Source of the DNA: Euryodendron excelsum
Taxonomy: Eukaryota; Streptophyta; Magnoliopsida; Ericales; Pentaphylacaceae
DNA length: 64,000 bases
Direction: 5' to 3'
Assembly: GCA_033060915.1 (NCBI GenBank)
Contig: CM065389.1
Coordinates: 7,882,001-7,946,000, forward strand
Shown piece by piece: positions 11,918-23,599 of this stretch. The notes under the pieces are model-generated. The model made no database searches. It had not been told where the DNA came from and was given only the letters and a program-made list of their open reading frames with translations. The stretch's first letter is position 1; the number at the start of each line of letters is the position of its first letter. Position numbers and translations under genes: made by a program.

Positions 11918-12249
11918 CTCTGGGCTGGCTATTTCTTTAACATTGGCACGGGCCTCTTTAACTAGCGTTTGTCATAAGCCTAACAAAACATTTGTGGGCT
12001 TAGAAGGCCATCGCCCAATCTTAGTCTTAACCCATCCCACACCCCACAAGCCTTTTTCCAGAAACCAAAATGACATCTACTCCTGTCTTGGTATGCAATA
12101 CCTTCCCACCCTCCGAAATCAAAAAAGAAAATGACTGCTACGAATAACAGCCAATACACGAATTCTGTAAAGGGCCAAAGTTGAGTCGCATTAAAAAAAG
12201 ATAATTGTTTATGTTAAATATGGTTAATACCAATTATTGTTCACATTAA

Positions 12250-13154
12250 CCATTTTCAAAGTCATGTCAATATTTTCTGGTATTAAATCTAAAACAGTTC
12301 AACTACGTACAATTTCAATCAATTTCCTCTCAAGTTTACTTATAGAGCGAATATGAAAATTTATGCCTTTCACATAGCTGCATTTTACCGCATCCGAGAA
12401 ATTGCTTCAATTGAACTTCAGTTTTCAACTATTTCAACTTTCAAATGTATTTATATTTGCACACTCATTATTCACTCAAAAATAACTTAAATATGTTATG
12501 AATATCCAAAAACCAATCAATTTTACATTCCATTATGAAACAACTTAGGCATAGTAGCAATCACTGACAACAAAAATTATCATAAGATAGAAATGTGTAG
12601 AGGGCATTTGAAAAAGATGATATAAGATTGTATTAAAAACATAAAGTATTAGAAAACTAATAAAAAAATGTTGGTATAAGTAAAAGACTAGAAGGAAATT
12701 TTGAAAGGGGGCAAGGTAACAAAAAATAAAATGGGTACCTGTATTTTAACGGAGCCAATATGGTCCTTCTTATTATAAAAAATCAATTTTTTAAGGGTCT
12801 AAGCAACCTTCTCTCATCTACGCAAAAATGGGAAAAAGGGAGTAGGAAAACTAGAAGACATTCTACAATACTAAAAAATATATATGTATATATATATATA
12901 TATATATATGAATAATAATAATAACACACAATGTGTCCTTCAGATAAACCAAATCTCCACTGCACCAAATACTGGCTAGTTTGGTCACCACTGAGAATAA
13001 GCACATTAAAAAAAAGCATGAAACAAGCTCTCCATACAGCATTCTCCCAAAGAGAAGTTAGCTCTCAGACAAACATCCAAGTTCGAAAGTTTAGAATTCA
13101 AACAAAGTTAACAGAGGTGGAAACTTCAACATGTTCCAATAGAACCAAATTAAA
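12250..13154. repeat. 3' flank of the coiled-coil gene, copy 1 (matches 43190-44077)
   Basis: Colinear similarity with the flank of the intact NSF-like gene. Shared landmarks include CACATAGCTGCATTTTACCGCATCC / CACATGACTACATTTTACTTGCATCC, TTTTCAACTATTTCAA, AAGGG-CTAAGCAAC-TTCT and CATTCTCCCAA-GAGAAGTTAGC. The (AT)n run at 12884-12910 is absent from copy 2. No gene is visible in either copy. Confidence 0.8.
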
Positions 13155-13926
13155 CTAGATGCTATCACGTCTTACATGACTTCCACGACCTCTTGAAACT
13201 CTGCTCAGCTCCATATGTCTAACTGTAGCGCGAAGTGTCTCTTGCCATAACAAGTAAAACGTTACAGCCTTAACGGTAACAACACATCACGAATGAGATC
13301 TAACAGGACTTATAGAGAACTTACATGTTCCATCTCACCATCGACCTTCTCCACTTGGTAATTAGATGTCATTGTTGCTTGAAAATTTGCATAGTCCTCC
13401 TTGATCCTCGTAATTTCTTCCTGAATGAGCAAAAATTCAGTTGACTGACTCGAGCTGGACTGCTACAGAATTTGTAAAACAACATATGAAATCAGCATTA
13501 CAGAGCAGTTGACAAAGAGTTAAATATACATTGTTGAAAAACCTAAACGTTTGGCCAGCCAATGAACAACTAAACAGTCAAGAAAAAGAAATTCAACAAA
13601 GAAAAAAATTTATTGAATAACATGATTGGGCCTGGTCAAAAGTTCAGCAAAAATTCATGAGATAGAAACCAGGCGTTGACAACAGATACAAGTAGAGGTC
13701 CGTTCATCTATAAACCAAAAACAAATATCATTTACACCCCCTCACAATGAAAAGCAAGTGAATATTTTTTAGGCATGCGAGCATAAATTCAACAGAATGT
13801 AAGGTTCACCAAAAACATCTCCTAATAGGCAACACTGCATATTCGGCATCGGAATTTGTTAGTCAACACTTCAGCCATCCAAAACACAACAGGATGTTCA
13901 TATGCCCATCGAACAAGTGTCTAGAG

Positions 13927-14478
13927 TGTTGGTGCAAATTTCTGTAGAAGAAGAAGATGAACAACAGTTGCTTCAAGACACGATAAAATATCGATTTCCT
14001 TAAGACGATATTTGCCCTTACCAATTCAGTGAATTTGGTGTGCATCGGATTAATGGCGAATCGCCTCCAAGATACAATAAAGCCCAGAATAATCTGTAAT
14101 TTAATTGCATTTTGCACAAACGAAGCCAGAATCGAATACCTTCAAATTTTGTAAGTCTGTCAAGAATTTAGAATTCTGTTTCTGCAGTAAACAGATTCTA
14201 GCAATGAATAATAAAACAGAGAGGAATTGATGTATAGGAACATCTATCATAACCACCTCTAATGGTCTAATAAGATTACCATTATATAGATACAAAGGTG
14301 CCTATTTGGAATAGGTGTGTCCATTAAAATTCAAATATTCTAACCACCATTTTAAATGTGGCCATCCGACCACACCTTTATACATTAATGGTGTAGTTTG
14401 CACATCTCCAACATTTAAAAGCTTTAACTAAAAACACCAAATTGAAAATATATATATATTTTGAAAATATTTCTAACA
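13927..14478 (-). repeat. 3' LTR of the deleted copia-type element
   Basis: TGTTGG...TTCTAACA, 552 bp, matched over 13927-14290 by 16612-16975. The open frames at 13863-14117 and 16605-16802 are translations of this LTR and not genes. Confidence 0.7.
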
Positions 14479-15417
14479 ATCCCCCACCATTTTCAAAATA
14501 ATTTGAAAAATTACTTCTTGACCAGACTAGTAAAACTAATGCATAAATGGAGGTATCTTATGGACTTGAACCTTCACTCAGTGAAAACACATCAAAGTTA
14601 ACAAGAATTGCATAGTAGGCAAGCTTTGAACTAGCGATCCTATATAGTTAGCCAGACATGTCTCACACACAAGTTTTCTTCTCTTTAGGTAAATTTATGA
14701 AAGCCGACACATGGATTGACTTTGTGTCTATATCTTGTTTCATGAGCGCTCTAGAGACTGCCCAAGTCATCATAGAAGGTTGCACCACCTTTGACACACT
14801 CATATAGATAGACTTATCTGAAGTGTTCCAGTAACTTTAACACTCCAACACGATCTATTATAAGCCTATTAAGAGCATATTACTCAACATTTCCTTTATA
14901 CATTACTGGTACCAAGCACTTTTTCCTTGGGATGAAAAATGTGTATAATGCTCACAGTAACTACATCTAATGTACTTTGGCTCATTGAACTCAAGACTTG
15001 ATGTTTCAAGCGTTGAGTCGAGTTTCCATCAGTGGTGACTATTCATTTGGGTAAAAACTCATCCATGTTGATGTTTTTCACATCAAATTCTTTGCAAGAG
15101 TTTTAGTTCTTGAATCTATGTGCCATGTTCTGGCACGATTCCACAAAATTAATAGTAATTACTAATTACTCTATTAGTAAGTAATTGTCTCACATACTCA
15201 AGTCTTAGGCCATGCCTAGACTTATCAATATAAATTTTCGCTATGAGCCCATGATAATGTAATCTCATTATCACAATGTAGAGATACAAGCAAAATAAAA
15301 TTTTGCTATAACAAATTCCTAGGCCACTTTACCTCTTTGTTACAAAAAACCAAACCTACATACACAACCACCATGGCAAGGTTTGTAATAAAAATTTATT
15401 TCTTGAAACTTAGGAAA

Positions 15418-15600
15418 TTACTCCTCCACCAAGAATAAAAATTCATCCGTTCGTTGATGTACGATCATTCTGTGATAATTGACATTATTGTATCCATCCA
15501 AAACTGTAGGGTATCCTTTGTAACATGGACCATAGTCCATGATTCCTTTTGAATATTTCAAAATACTAAGCAAATGCACAAGCAATATCAGATCGTACAC
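15418..15600 (-). pseudogene. copia RT/RNase H junction remnant
   Basis: The 60-codon frame contains LKYSKGIMDYGPCYKGYP, which resembles the conserved copia motif around LRYLKGT--YGL-Y-GYP before RNase H. It confirms that the surrounding 3 kb derives from a copia element in minus orientation. It is far too short to function. Confidence 0.6.
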
Positions 15601-16611
15601 ATGTCATAGCACACAACAATGACCAACTACTTTAGCATATTTTAATTGATCAATAACTCTACTAGTTTAGTATACAATTTATAACTCATTGGGAAATATC
15701 CCACTAAATACCGCATGTCTAAACATACTTAAAATGCTGCACTCCATTTTACACCATGCTCACATATAAATACAAATTTACATGCTTAACAATAAATTCA
15801 ACAAAGGAATTTCTGCATAAAAGATCTATAATAGAAAAATAAATGACATCCGATTCAAAATAAATGCAACTAAAGTATCCAATGTGCTAAAACATGATAT
15901 AATATGATAAGATCATGCTATATACGCAATTATACATATATTTCAATTTCTACCAATGTGCAAACCAATGCGCCTGATTGAACAAATCAGTCAAAACAAC
16001 ACTGCCAACTATATGGCTCGATTTAATCAACACATCTCGTGCAGGTATATTAGCCTTTGATTTCAATATTTTCCCATGTTTTTTGTCTTGTATAGGTGTC
16101 AATAGTGCTCCATGTAAAACACGAGAATGGCACAACTATAGCCTTTGATTTCACTATTGCACAATGGCACAAGATCATTCTCCAATTAAACATGAGAAAC
16201 TTCCTATAACCATTGCTAACAAGCAACAGAGGCCATCACACAATGACGGCCATACACATTCTTGGGTAGCAGCAATTAGTACAATGTGATCCTTCTTCGC
16301 AAAGATCCATGACAACTGAATTTAGACTACTAATGTAATACGAACTTTGCTCCACATTTATCGAACCAAAGAACAAGACAGTACATTATACTTTCTCTAA
16401 TGCATATATATCATCATGCACAGATATCAAGGCATCAACAATACAATGGGCAATACATGGAAGAAACTAAAAAATAAGGTTCATAAAATAAACGTACACT
16501 TTTCCCTTTGAAAACAAAAAAACATACCCGTTATTCTTCTTCTGAAAATTGGATTCATCTAACATTCAAATAATTCTTGTAGATGAAATTATATAAATAT
16601 CATCTTAAGAT

Positions 16612-16975
16612 TGTTGGTGCAAATTTCTGTAGAAGAAGAAGATGATGAACGGTTGTTTCAAGGCACGATAAAATATCGTTTTCCTTAGGACGATATTCGC
16701 CCCCACCAATTCAGTGAATCTGGTATGTATCGATTTAATGGCGAATCGCCTCCAAGATACAATGAAGCCCAGAATAATCTGTAATCTAACTGCGTTTTGC
16801 ACAAACGAAGCCAGAACCGAATACCTTCAGATTTTGCAAGTCTGTCAAGAATCTAGAATTCTGTTTCTGCAGTAAACAGATTCTAGCAATGAATAATAAA
16901 ACAGAGAGGAATTGATGCATAGGAACATCTATCATAACCACCTCTAATGGTCTAATAAGATTACCATTATATAGA
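16612..16975 (-). repeat. 5' LTR of the deleted copia-type element, truncated
   Basis: About 90% identical by eye to 13927-14290. It breaks off after ATTATATAGA, where unrelated intron sequence of the pseudogene resumes. Confidence 0.7.
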
Positions 16976-17085
16976 CTTTCTACTAGAAAATCCTAAGGAT
17001 TGAAGAGAAAACAGCCCTCGCCACTAAAAAGGTAACAAACGAGATCTAATATAATTTATAGAGGACTCACAAGTTCCATGTCTTT

Positions 17086-17318
17086 TGTTAGAATGATGAA
17101 TATATATATATATATATATATATATGTATAATATATAAATTGTTGTAGATAGAGAAAGAGACAGAAAGAAAAAGACAGAGAGAAAAAGATAGACTCGTAT
17201 ATATGAAAGCAGTAAAATATACAATGCATAGAAACAACATATATATAGGCTAACCCTAGAAAGAAGAAAAAAAGACTAAACTACCCCCAGACTATATACA
17301 CATATATATATATCAACA
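17086..17318 (-). repeat. 3' LTR of copia element 17086-22601
   Basis: TGTTAG...ATCAACA. Bordered on the inner side by CCCCCCTCAAACTCAAGG (17319 on), the complement of a polypurine tract. Confidence 0.9.
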
Positions 17319-17319
17319 C

Positions 17320-17865
17320 CCCCCCTCAAACTCAAGGAGGTTTAACAGAGACCAACTTGAGTTTGGTGACGAGAACATCAAACCGACCAAGCAAAAGAGA
17401 CTTGGTGAATATGTCAACGGTTTGGTTAGCAAAAGAAATAGGAAGGAGATGGACCACACCGTGAACCACATGCTAGCGAATGAAGTGACAATCAATCTCA
17501 ATATGCTTGGTACGATTATGAAAGACATCATTGTGAGCAATCAGTATGGCACTGCGATTGTCACAATGAAGCACAGTAGCCCTAGAGTGTTAGATGCCCA
17601 TGTCCTGAAGAAGCCATCGAAGCCAGAGGAGTTCCTGTGTGGCGTCAGCAAGAGCACGGTACTCAGCCTCAGTGCTAGAACGTGCAACAAGGGTCTGCTT
17701 TTTACTACGCCAAGAGATAAGAGAGTCGCCTAGAAAGAAGCAGAAGCCGGTGGTAGAACGTCGATCCATAGGATCTCCGGCCCAATCAACATCAGAGTAG
17801 GCATGAAGCTAAAGAGAGGACTGACTGGAGAAATGTAAACCATGGAACATGGTGCTTTTGACATA
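17320..17865 (-). pseudogene. copia RNase H, broken
   Basis: Minus-strand translation gives the copia RNase H landmarks [30 protein letters not shown] and [11 protein letters not shown] in pieces separated by stops. It ends shortly before the polypurine tract at 17319-17336. Confidence 0.8.
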
Positions 17866-18525
17866 TCAGAGGATGCGAAGAACAGCAGCATAGTGAGCGG
17901 AGCTAGGTGCAGATATGAACTGGCTGACAAGATGGACAGCATGAGCAATATCAGGGCGAGTAACAGTAAGATAAATAAGACTGCCGACAAGCTGTCGATA
18001 CAATGTAGCATCAGATAATGGTTCTCCATCAAGAGAAGTAAGACGAACATTAGGGTCCAAAGGAGTAGAGGCAGTCTTATTATCTGAAATCCTAGCACGG
18101 GAAAGAAGATCTGAGGCATACTTAGCCTGAGTGAGAGAATAGCCAGTAGAGTCAGATGAAACCTTAAGCCCAAGGAAGTAGCTCAAGGGACCAAGGTCTT
18201 TCATCTCAAAGTGATGGTGAAGAAAGTCCTTGAGCGCAGAGATACCATGAGCATCATCACCGGTAAGAATCATATTATCCACATAGAGAAGAAGAAGAGC
18301 AATGCCATGGGAAGACTGACGAATAAAAAGAGTAGAGTCATAGGCACTAGCAGAGAAGCCAAGATCACTGATGGTAGAACTAAACTTGGCATACCAGGCA
18401 CGTGGCGCTTGCTTAAGACCATAGAGAGCCCGACGAAGCCGGCATACCTGATTGGAAGAGGATGAGAAACCAGGAGGAGGCTGCATATAGACTTCCTCAG
18501 TGAGATCACCATTGAGAAAGGCATT
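17866..18525 (-). pseudogene. copia reverse transcriptase, active site YVDN instead of YVDD
   Basis: Continues the RT after the stop near 18526: VCRLRRALYGLKQAPRAW, then LLYVDNMILTG, then FEMKDLGPLSYFLGL. All copia RTs carry YVDD here. The second Asp is Asn (codon AAT at 18274-18276), a G-to-A change that should abolish polymerisation. The frame ends at 17866. Confidence 0.9.
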
Positions 18526-20514
18526 CTAAACATCCATCTGATACAAGGGCCAACTGCGAATAGCAGCAACAGCAAGAAGACTCCGGACAAAGGTAAGTCT
18601 GGCAACAGGAGCGAAGGTCTCCTCATAGTCAACCCCATACTCCTGAGTAAAGCCCTTAGCAACCAGGCGGGCTTTGTAGCGTTCCACAGTACCATCAAAG
18701 CGAGTCTTGATCTTATAAACCCAGCGACACTCAATAACAGATTTGCTAGAAGGAAGATCAACAAGGTCCCAAGTGTGAGTCTTATCAAGTGCCTGTAATT
18801 CCTCAGTCATAGCTTGTTGCCAAAGAGGGTTAGTACTTGCCTCACGATAGGAACGAGGCTCATACTGAGCTAAAACTGTGGAAAAACAATGATAATCTTG
18901 AAGATAAGAAGGAGCTTCCCTTACCCGAGTGGAATGACGCACAGGAAGATCATTAGAAGGAGGGACCGAAGATGCAGTCGGAGGAGCAAGATCAGTAGAC
19001 GGGGACTCCACGGGATAGACAGCAGCTGGTGGTGCAACATGGGGAACATCTTCAGCAGGGACAACAGGAACATCAACAGTCGCAGGAACAGGGGGTGGAA
19101 CTATAGCAGGAACATCTATATCATCAGGAAAAAGCTCAATAGAAGGATCAATAAGATAGAGGGGAATAGAAGAAGAGGACAACTGAAAAGAAGGTAAAGA
19201 GGAAAACATCTTATGTTCCCAAAAGATAACATGATGAGAGACTCGAAGGCGGCGAGACAGAGGATCCCAACAATGATAGCCTTTATGCTCAATCCCATAC
19301 CCCAAAAAGCAATCGAGATGAGATCTAGGCTCTAGTTTAGTGCACTCATGGGGCTGTAACAAAACAAAATATGCACACCCAAAGACACGAAGAGAATGGT
19401 AATCAGGAGGAGTACTGTAGAGATGCTCATATGGTGTGAGATTACCAAGAAGAGCTGATGGTACTCGATTAATAGTGTAAGTAGTAGTGAGTGTAGCTTC
19501 CCCCCAAAACCTCTCGGGACAGTTAGATGAAAGAAGGAGGGCACGAGTAGTATCAAGTAAATGACGGTGTTTGCGTTCTGCCCACCCATTCTGTTGAGAG
19601 GTGCCAGGACAAGAACGGTGGGGAAGAGTGCCTTGGGATCGTAGAAAGGTATGAAAGGAGGTATCACAGTATTCTTGAGCATTGTCTGAGCGAAAAACTT
19701 TGATATCCCGAGAAAACTGAGTTTTGATCATACGAGCAAAATCATAGTAGGTTTGTAGGAATTGGGACCGATTCTTTAAGAGGTAAAGCCAAGTATAACG
19801 AGAAAAATCATCCACAAAAATAACAAAATACTGGGAACCTCCCATAGTAGAAGTGGGAGAAGGCCCCCAAATATCAGAATGAACTAAATCAAAAGGAGCA
19901 GAAGAAACAGAAGTACTTTTATTAAAGGATAAAGCAGGTTGTTTGGCAAGCTGACAAGACTGACAGTCAAGGTGTTCATTAGGAACAAGACCTAAGACAC
20001 CTTGAGACACAAGAAAACGTAACTGACCTAATGACACATGACCTAAATGAGAATGCCATATCCCGAAAGATGGTAACGAAGCAGATGTAGAAGTGGTGGC
20101 AGCAGTGGAGATAGGAAGGTGAAGATGCACAAGCTGGAACAGTCGACCATGTCTATGGCCTATCCTAAGAGTCTGACCCATCTGCGGATCCTGCACAACA
20201 CAACTAGCATAGGAGAAAAGAACAGTAAGGCTAAGATCACATAATTGGCCAACAGAAACAAGATTAAGAGCGAGTTTAGGAATATAGTAGGTATGGGGAA
20301 GAGACATAATAGAGGTGGAGACATGTCCAACATGATCCACAGTCATAGAAGAGCCATTAGCAGTATAGATAACAGGAAATGAAGACTCAGAGGATTTAGA
20401 AGAGAAAACAGATAAATCAGAAGTCATGTGATTACTACATCCAGAGTCAAAGTACCATGAGGATATACCTGAAGGAGCAGACAAAGCAGTAGAGGGTTTA
20501 CCGGAAGCTGACAT
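18526..20514 (-). pseudogene. copia pol: protease, integrase and start of RT (662 codons)
   Basis: Long open frame. Protease active site in [15 protein letters not shown] near residue 25. GAG-pre-integrase finger with H-x3-H in WHSHLGHVS and C-x2-C in CQSCQLAK. Integrase core with Asp in HSDIWGP, Asp in FRSDNAQEY and Glu in [12 protein letters not shown]. Then a Pro-rich spacer and the RT start ([20 protein letters not shown]). It stops in what should be the RT palm (YQMDV then TAG), so protease and integrase are intact but are not joined to a full RT. Confidence 0.9.
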
Positions 20515-20517
20515 AAT

Positions 20518-21510
20518 CTACTGAACGAGGGCAGGAAGATCACTAACATCAATCAGCATAGGAGAGGCAGAAGCAGTAGAAGAAGCCTCAGCAGTAGCAG
20601 CAGTGGAAAGAGGAAGAGTATCTTGGCGGGTAGGATTCTTGGGACAGTCAGATCGATAATGGCCAGGACCACGCTTTCGGCAATGCTTGTAAACCCGAAT
20701 AGGACAGGTAAGCAAGTGATGATCAGTAGCATGACAAAAAGTGCATGTGTCATGGCGAGAAACTGAACCAGAGGACTGACCACCAGAGGTTGAAGAACCT
20801 CAAAAACCACCAGAGGAGCCACGAGCTCGAGAACTAGGAGTAGCAAGCGCGGTGTCCACATGAGAAGTCGGAACAAGGCCAAGACGAGTCTTCTCAGACA
20901 AAAGCTCAGAAATAGCCTGCTCTAGTGTAGGAAGAGGAATGCGATGAAGAAGAGAAGCTCGAACTGGCTCATATACATCAGAAAGGCTCATGAGAAACAG
21001 AATCAAACGCTGCTGATCGCGATAGGAGGCAAATAGAGCGGCATCAACAGCATTGACCCACTTAGGCTCGGACGGAGTCAACTGGTCCCATATAGAATAA
21101 ATCCGAGGCAAGAAGGCACTAATAGACTGTCCAAGGTCCTGTCTCAGTCGACATAGGGAAGTCAGAAGCTGATACTGATAAGCTAGATCAGCAGTAGTAT
21201 ATCTGGTAGCTAGAAAGTCCCAGATGGCATGAGCAGTATCAAATCTCCAAAACTATAGACTAATAGAGGGAATAGAAGTATTACGAAACCATGTGATAAT
21301 CTGATGATTCTTGCTATCCGACTCCTCAAGACGCTCAGTATACTCAGCAGCTGTTTCAGTAGCACTCTTAACTGGTGACTCAATATCTCCAGTGACATAA
21401 CGCCAAAGTTTCCTTCCCTTGAGGAAACTAGACATCTCCTGAGACCATGGTATATAATTGGGACCCTCCAGAGTAACAACAATAGGTCTGGAAACCTCAG
21501 ATCGATCCAT
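20518..21510 (-). pseudogene. copia gag, broken
   Basis: Starts at the Met of MDRSEVSRPIVVTLEGPNYI (about 21510); an upstream in-frame Met at 21540 is possible. It continues through typical UBN2-like gag (IYSIWDQLTPSEPKWV, LFLMSLSDVYEPVRASLL) and ends with the knuckle-like HCRKRGPGHYRSDCPKN. The first Cys of the CCHC motif is Tyr (YKHC). The frame is split by stops near 21250, 20800 and 20518. Confidence 0.85.
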
Positions 21511-22348
21511 AATGAACAACCAGGAGCAAAAAAAATCCAACCAGTAGAAAAGAGTGCAAAAAGATAGTAGCTATAGTAGTAACGAAGCTGAAATAGCCAA
21601 AACTAAATGCAGAAACAGGGTCAGAAGGCCCAAATTACCTAAGGACCACTGTGAACCGGACCAAAACAGCCAAGAAAAGCAGTGAACCGGCCAGAAAAGT
21701 GACTAATATGATCAAAACAGTAAATTATGTACCGAATTTGACAAAACTGAGGCCACAAACAAATTCAGAAGGCCAAAATTAGCTAGGAACCGGTCTTATC
21801 TACACCAATAGCAACCAAAAAATAGGTGAACCGGACAAGACAATGTAGGAGAGCAGACCTGAACCGATTCAAAACAGACCAGTTGAACCACAGCTGACGC
21901 GGCAGAAGCAGGCACTGATGATGACTTGTCAGGATGACGTGGCAGGATGACATGGATGATGACACAGCTGATGACGTCAGTAGGGTGACGTTAGTAGGAT
22001 GACGCACAGTGGACGTCACAGCCGCGAGTGGTGGCGCGCGTGAAGGCGTGTGAACAGTTCCCAACGCTCCTTTTGGCGCGTGCTGGCGCGTGTCTGGTCT
22101 ATTGCGAGTGGATCTTACGCGCCGCCCTTTGACCGGCGCGTGGGGGCGCATGAAGGGGTTTCTGTGTTGGATTTTTATGATTATAGGATAAGAATTGTAT
22201 GGGGAATCGGATGGTGGTTTGGAAATTTAGTTTTGAGGACTTTTAGTATTCGGTACTCATCGAAATAGATCGAAACTGGAGAAAAAATTGAAGAAAAAGT
22301 TAGTGAAGCAACACAGAAAAAAAAGAAACTCAGAGGCAGGCAACCATG

Positions 22349-22360
22349 GCTCTGATACCA
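22349..22360 (-). other. Primer-binding site of copia element
   Basis: GCTCTGATACCA on the + strand (TGGTATCAGAGC on the coding strand) abuts the 5' LTR with no gap, as is usual for initiator-Met tRNA priming. Confidence 0.9.
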
Positions 22361-22601
22361 TGTTAGAATGATGAAAATATATATATATATATATACATAT
22401 AATATATATATATATATATATATTGTTGTAGATAGAGAAAGAGACAGAAACAAAAAGACAGAGAGAAAAAGATAGACTTGTATATATGAAAGCAGTAAAA
22501 TATACAATGCATAGAAACAACATATATATAAGCTAACCCTAGAAAGAAGAAAAAAAGACTAATCTACCCCCAGACTATATACACATATATATACATCAAC
22601 A
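22361..22601 (-). repeat. 5' LTR of copia element 17086-22601
   Basis: TGTTAG...ATCAACA, 241 bp, longer than its partner mainly by an expanded AT run (22376-22425). Confidence 0.9.
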
Positions 22602-23599
22602 TCTTTTTTGTCCACCTTAAGCCTTGCAAGCTCTCGTGGAATCCGTAACAATTCAATTGAATTTTTGGTGCTGGGTTGCTGCATAATCTGTCAAACAAAA
22701 TATAAAATAAGGATTATACAGCGGGTAATAAAGAATTCAAGATAGCATTTGAAAACATCAATAAAATGAAATCCAACAAAATTTCAGGACTCACAAGTTC
22801 CATCTGAAGTTTGGCGTGCTCCTCTTGGTAAGAAGCAAGTGTTGCTTGAAAATGTGCTTTGTCCACCTTCAGCCCTGCAATTCTTTAATGAATGCATTAA
22901 CATTCAGCAGAATTATTGGGGCTGAACTGCTGCAAAATCTGTAAAAGCACATATAGAATGAGGATTATATAGCAGGTGATAAAAGAATGAGATGCAACAG
23001 AATTATAGAGGACTCACGAGTTCCATCTCAAGTTTGGCATCCTCATCTTGCTGAGAAGCTAGTGTTGCCTGAAAATGTGCACTGTCCACCTTAAGCCTTG
23101 CAATTTGTTCTTGAATGTGTAAAAATCCAGTTGAATCACTTGAGCTAGACTGCTGCAGAATCCGTAAACCATCATATAAAATGAGGATTATAGTGAAACT
23201 GATAAATTAAAGATAAGCTGTGAAGGAATAACATTCGGCAAGGTAAGACCCTTCACTCATTAAAATTAATATCCCACAAGTAAAGACACTGTACTAATAT
23301 TAAAAGAAAAGAATCAAGGTCCTTACCATTTTCTGTTCTCCCTTCCTGAAATACCAGAAGAAAACAAGAATATTGATTAGAAGAAGAAGAAGAAAAAAAA
23401 AAAAAGAAAAGAACAATTTCTCTCGCCAAACAAAAGTTCTAGGATTTCTCTCAAGAAATGAATGATTATTTATAATCATCTCAAGTAGCTATGAAATCTC
23501 AATTGTTGAGAAAATAATATGTGAAACAATAGGTAAGAAAGAATCAACTAGGCTTTAACTTATGCCTAATGTTTCATTGAAGCATTTAGATTTTCATAC

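Larger units (their letters stand above)
13927..16975 (-). mobile_element. Deleted copia-type LTR element inside an intron of the pseudogene
   Basis: The same sequence, beginning TGTTGGTGCAAATTTCTG, occurs at 13927 and at 16612, as direct repeats about 2.7 kb apart. The left copy is full length (13927-14478, ending TTCTAACA). It is followed by AATCCCCCACCATTTTC, whose complement is a good polypurine tract, so the element is on the minus strand. The right copy stops at 16975 and lacks the last ~190 bases. The interior keeps only scraps of pol, and no gag or primer-binding site was found. It is a decayed, internally deleted element. Confidence 0.7.
17086..22601 (-). mobile_element. Complete Ty1/copia retrotransposon (5516 bp), minus strand
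   Basis: Two LTRs (233 and 241 bp) start TGTTAGAATGATGA and end ATCAACA. The insertion is flanked by the 5-bp duplication TCTTT (17081-17085 and 22602-22606). The PBS lies next to the right LTR and a polypurine tract next to the left one, so it reads right to left as gag-protease-integrase-RT-RNase H. Outside an (AT)n run of unequal length, the LTRs differ at about six positions, so the insertion is fairly young. Several stops and an RT active-site change make it non-autonomous. It sits inside a coiled-coil exon of the host pseudogene. Confidence 0.95.
13155..23345 (-). pseudogene. Truncated copy of the NSF-like gene's coiled-coil tail, interrupted by two retrotransposons
   Basis: The exons follow the intact gene's pattern. 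There is a 19-bp microexon 23327-23345, then coiled-coil exons at 23018-23152 (45 codons) and 22795-22929 (45 codons, with two in-frame TAA). A third exon, 22607-22678 + 17071-17085, is split by the copia element at 17086-22601. A fourth lies at 13325-13462 (46 codons), and the terminal exon ends with TAG at 13155-13157. The repeated module reads like IQEQIARLKVDSAHFQATLA. The acceptor before the terminal exon has changed from GTAG|GAG (intact gene) to GCAA|GAG. Nothing like the AAA domain was found upstream. This is an inactive duplicate that once had at least four coiled-coil repeats. Confidence 0.75.

Noticed and set aside
13863..14117. 84-codon minus frame resembling the frame at 16605-16802
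   Set aside because: The similarity is explained by the two LTR copies of the deleted element at 13927-16975.
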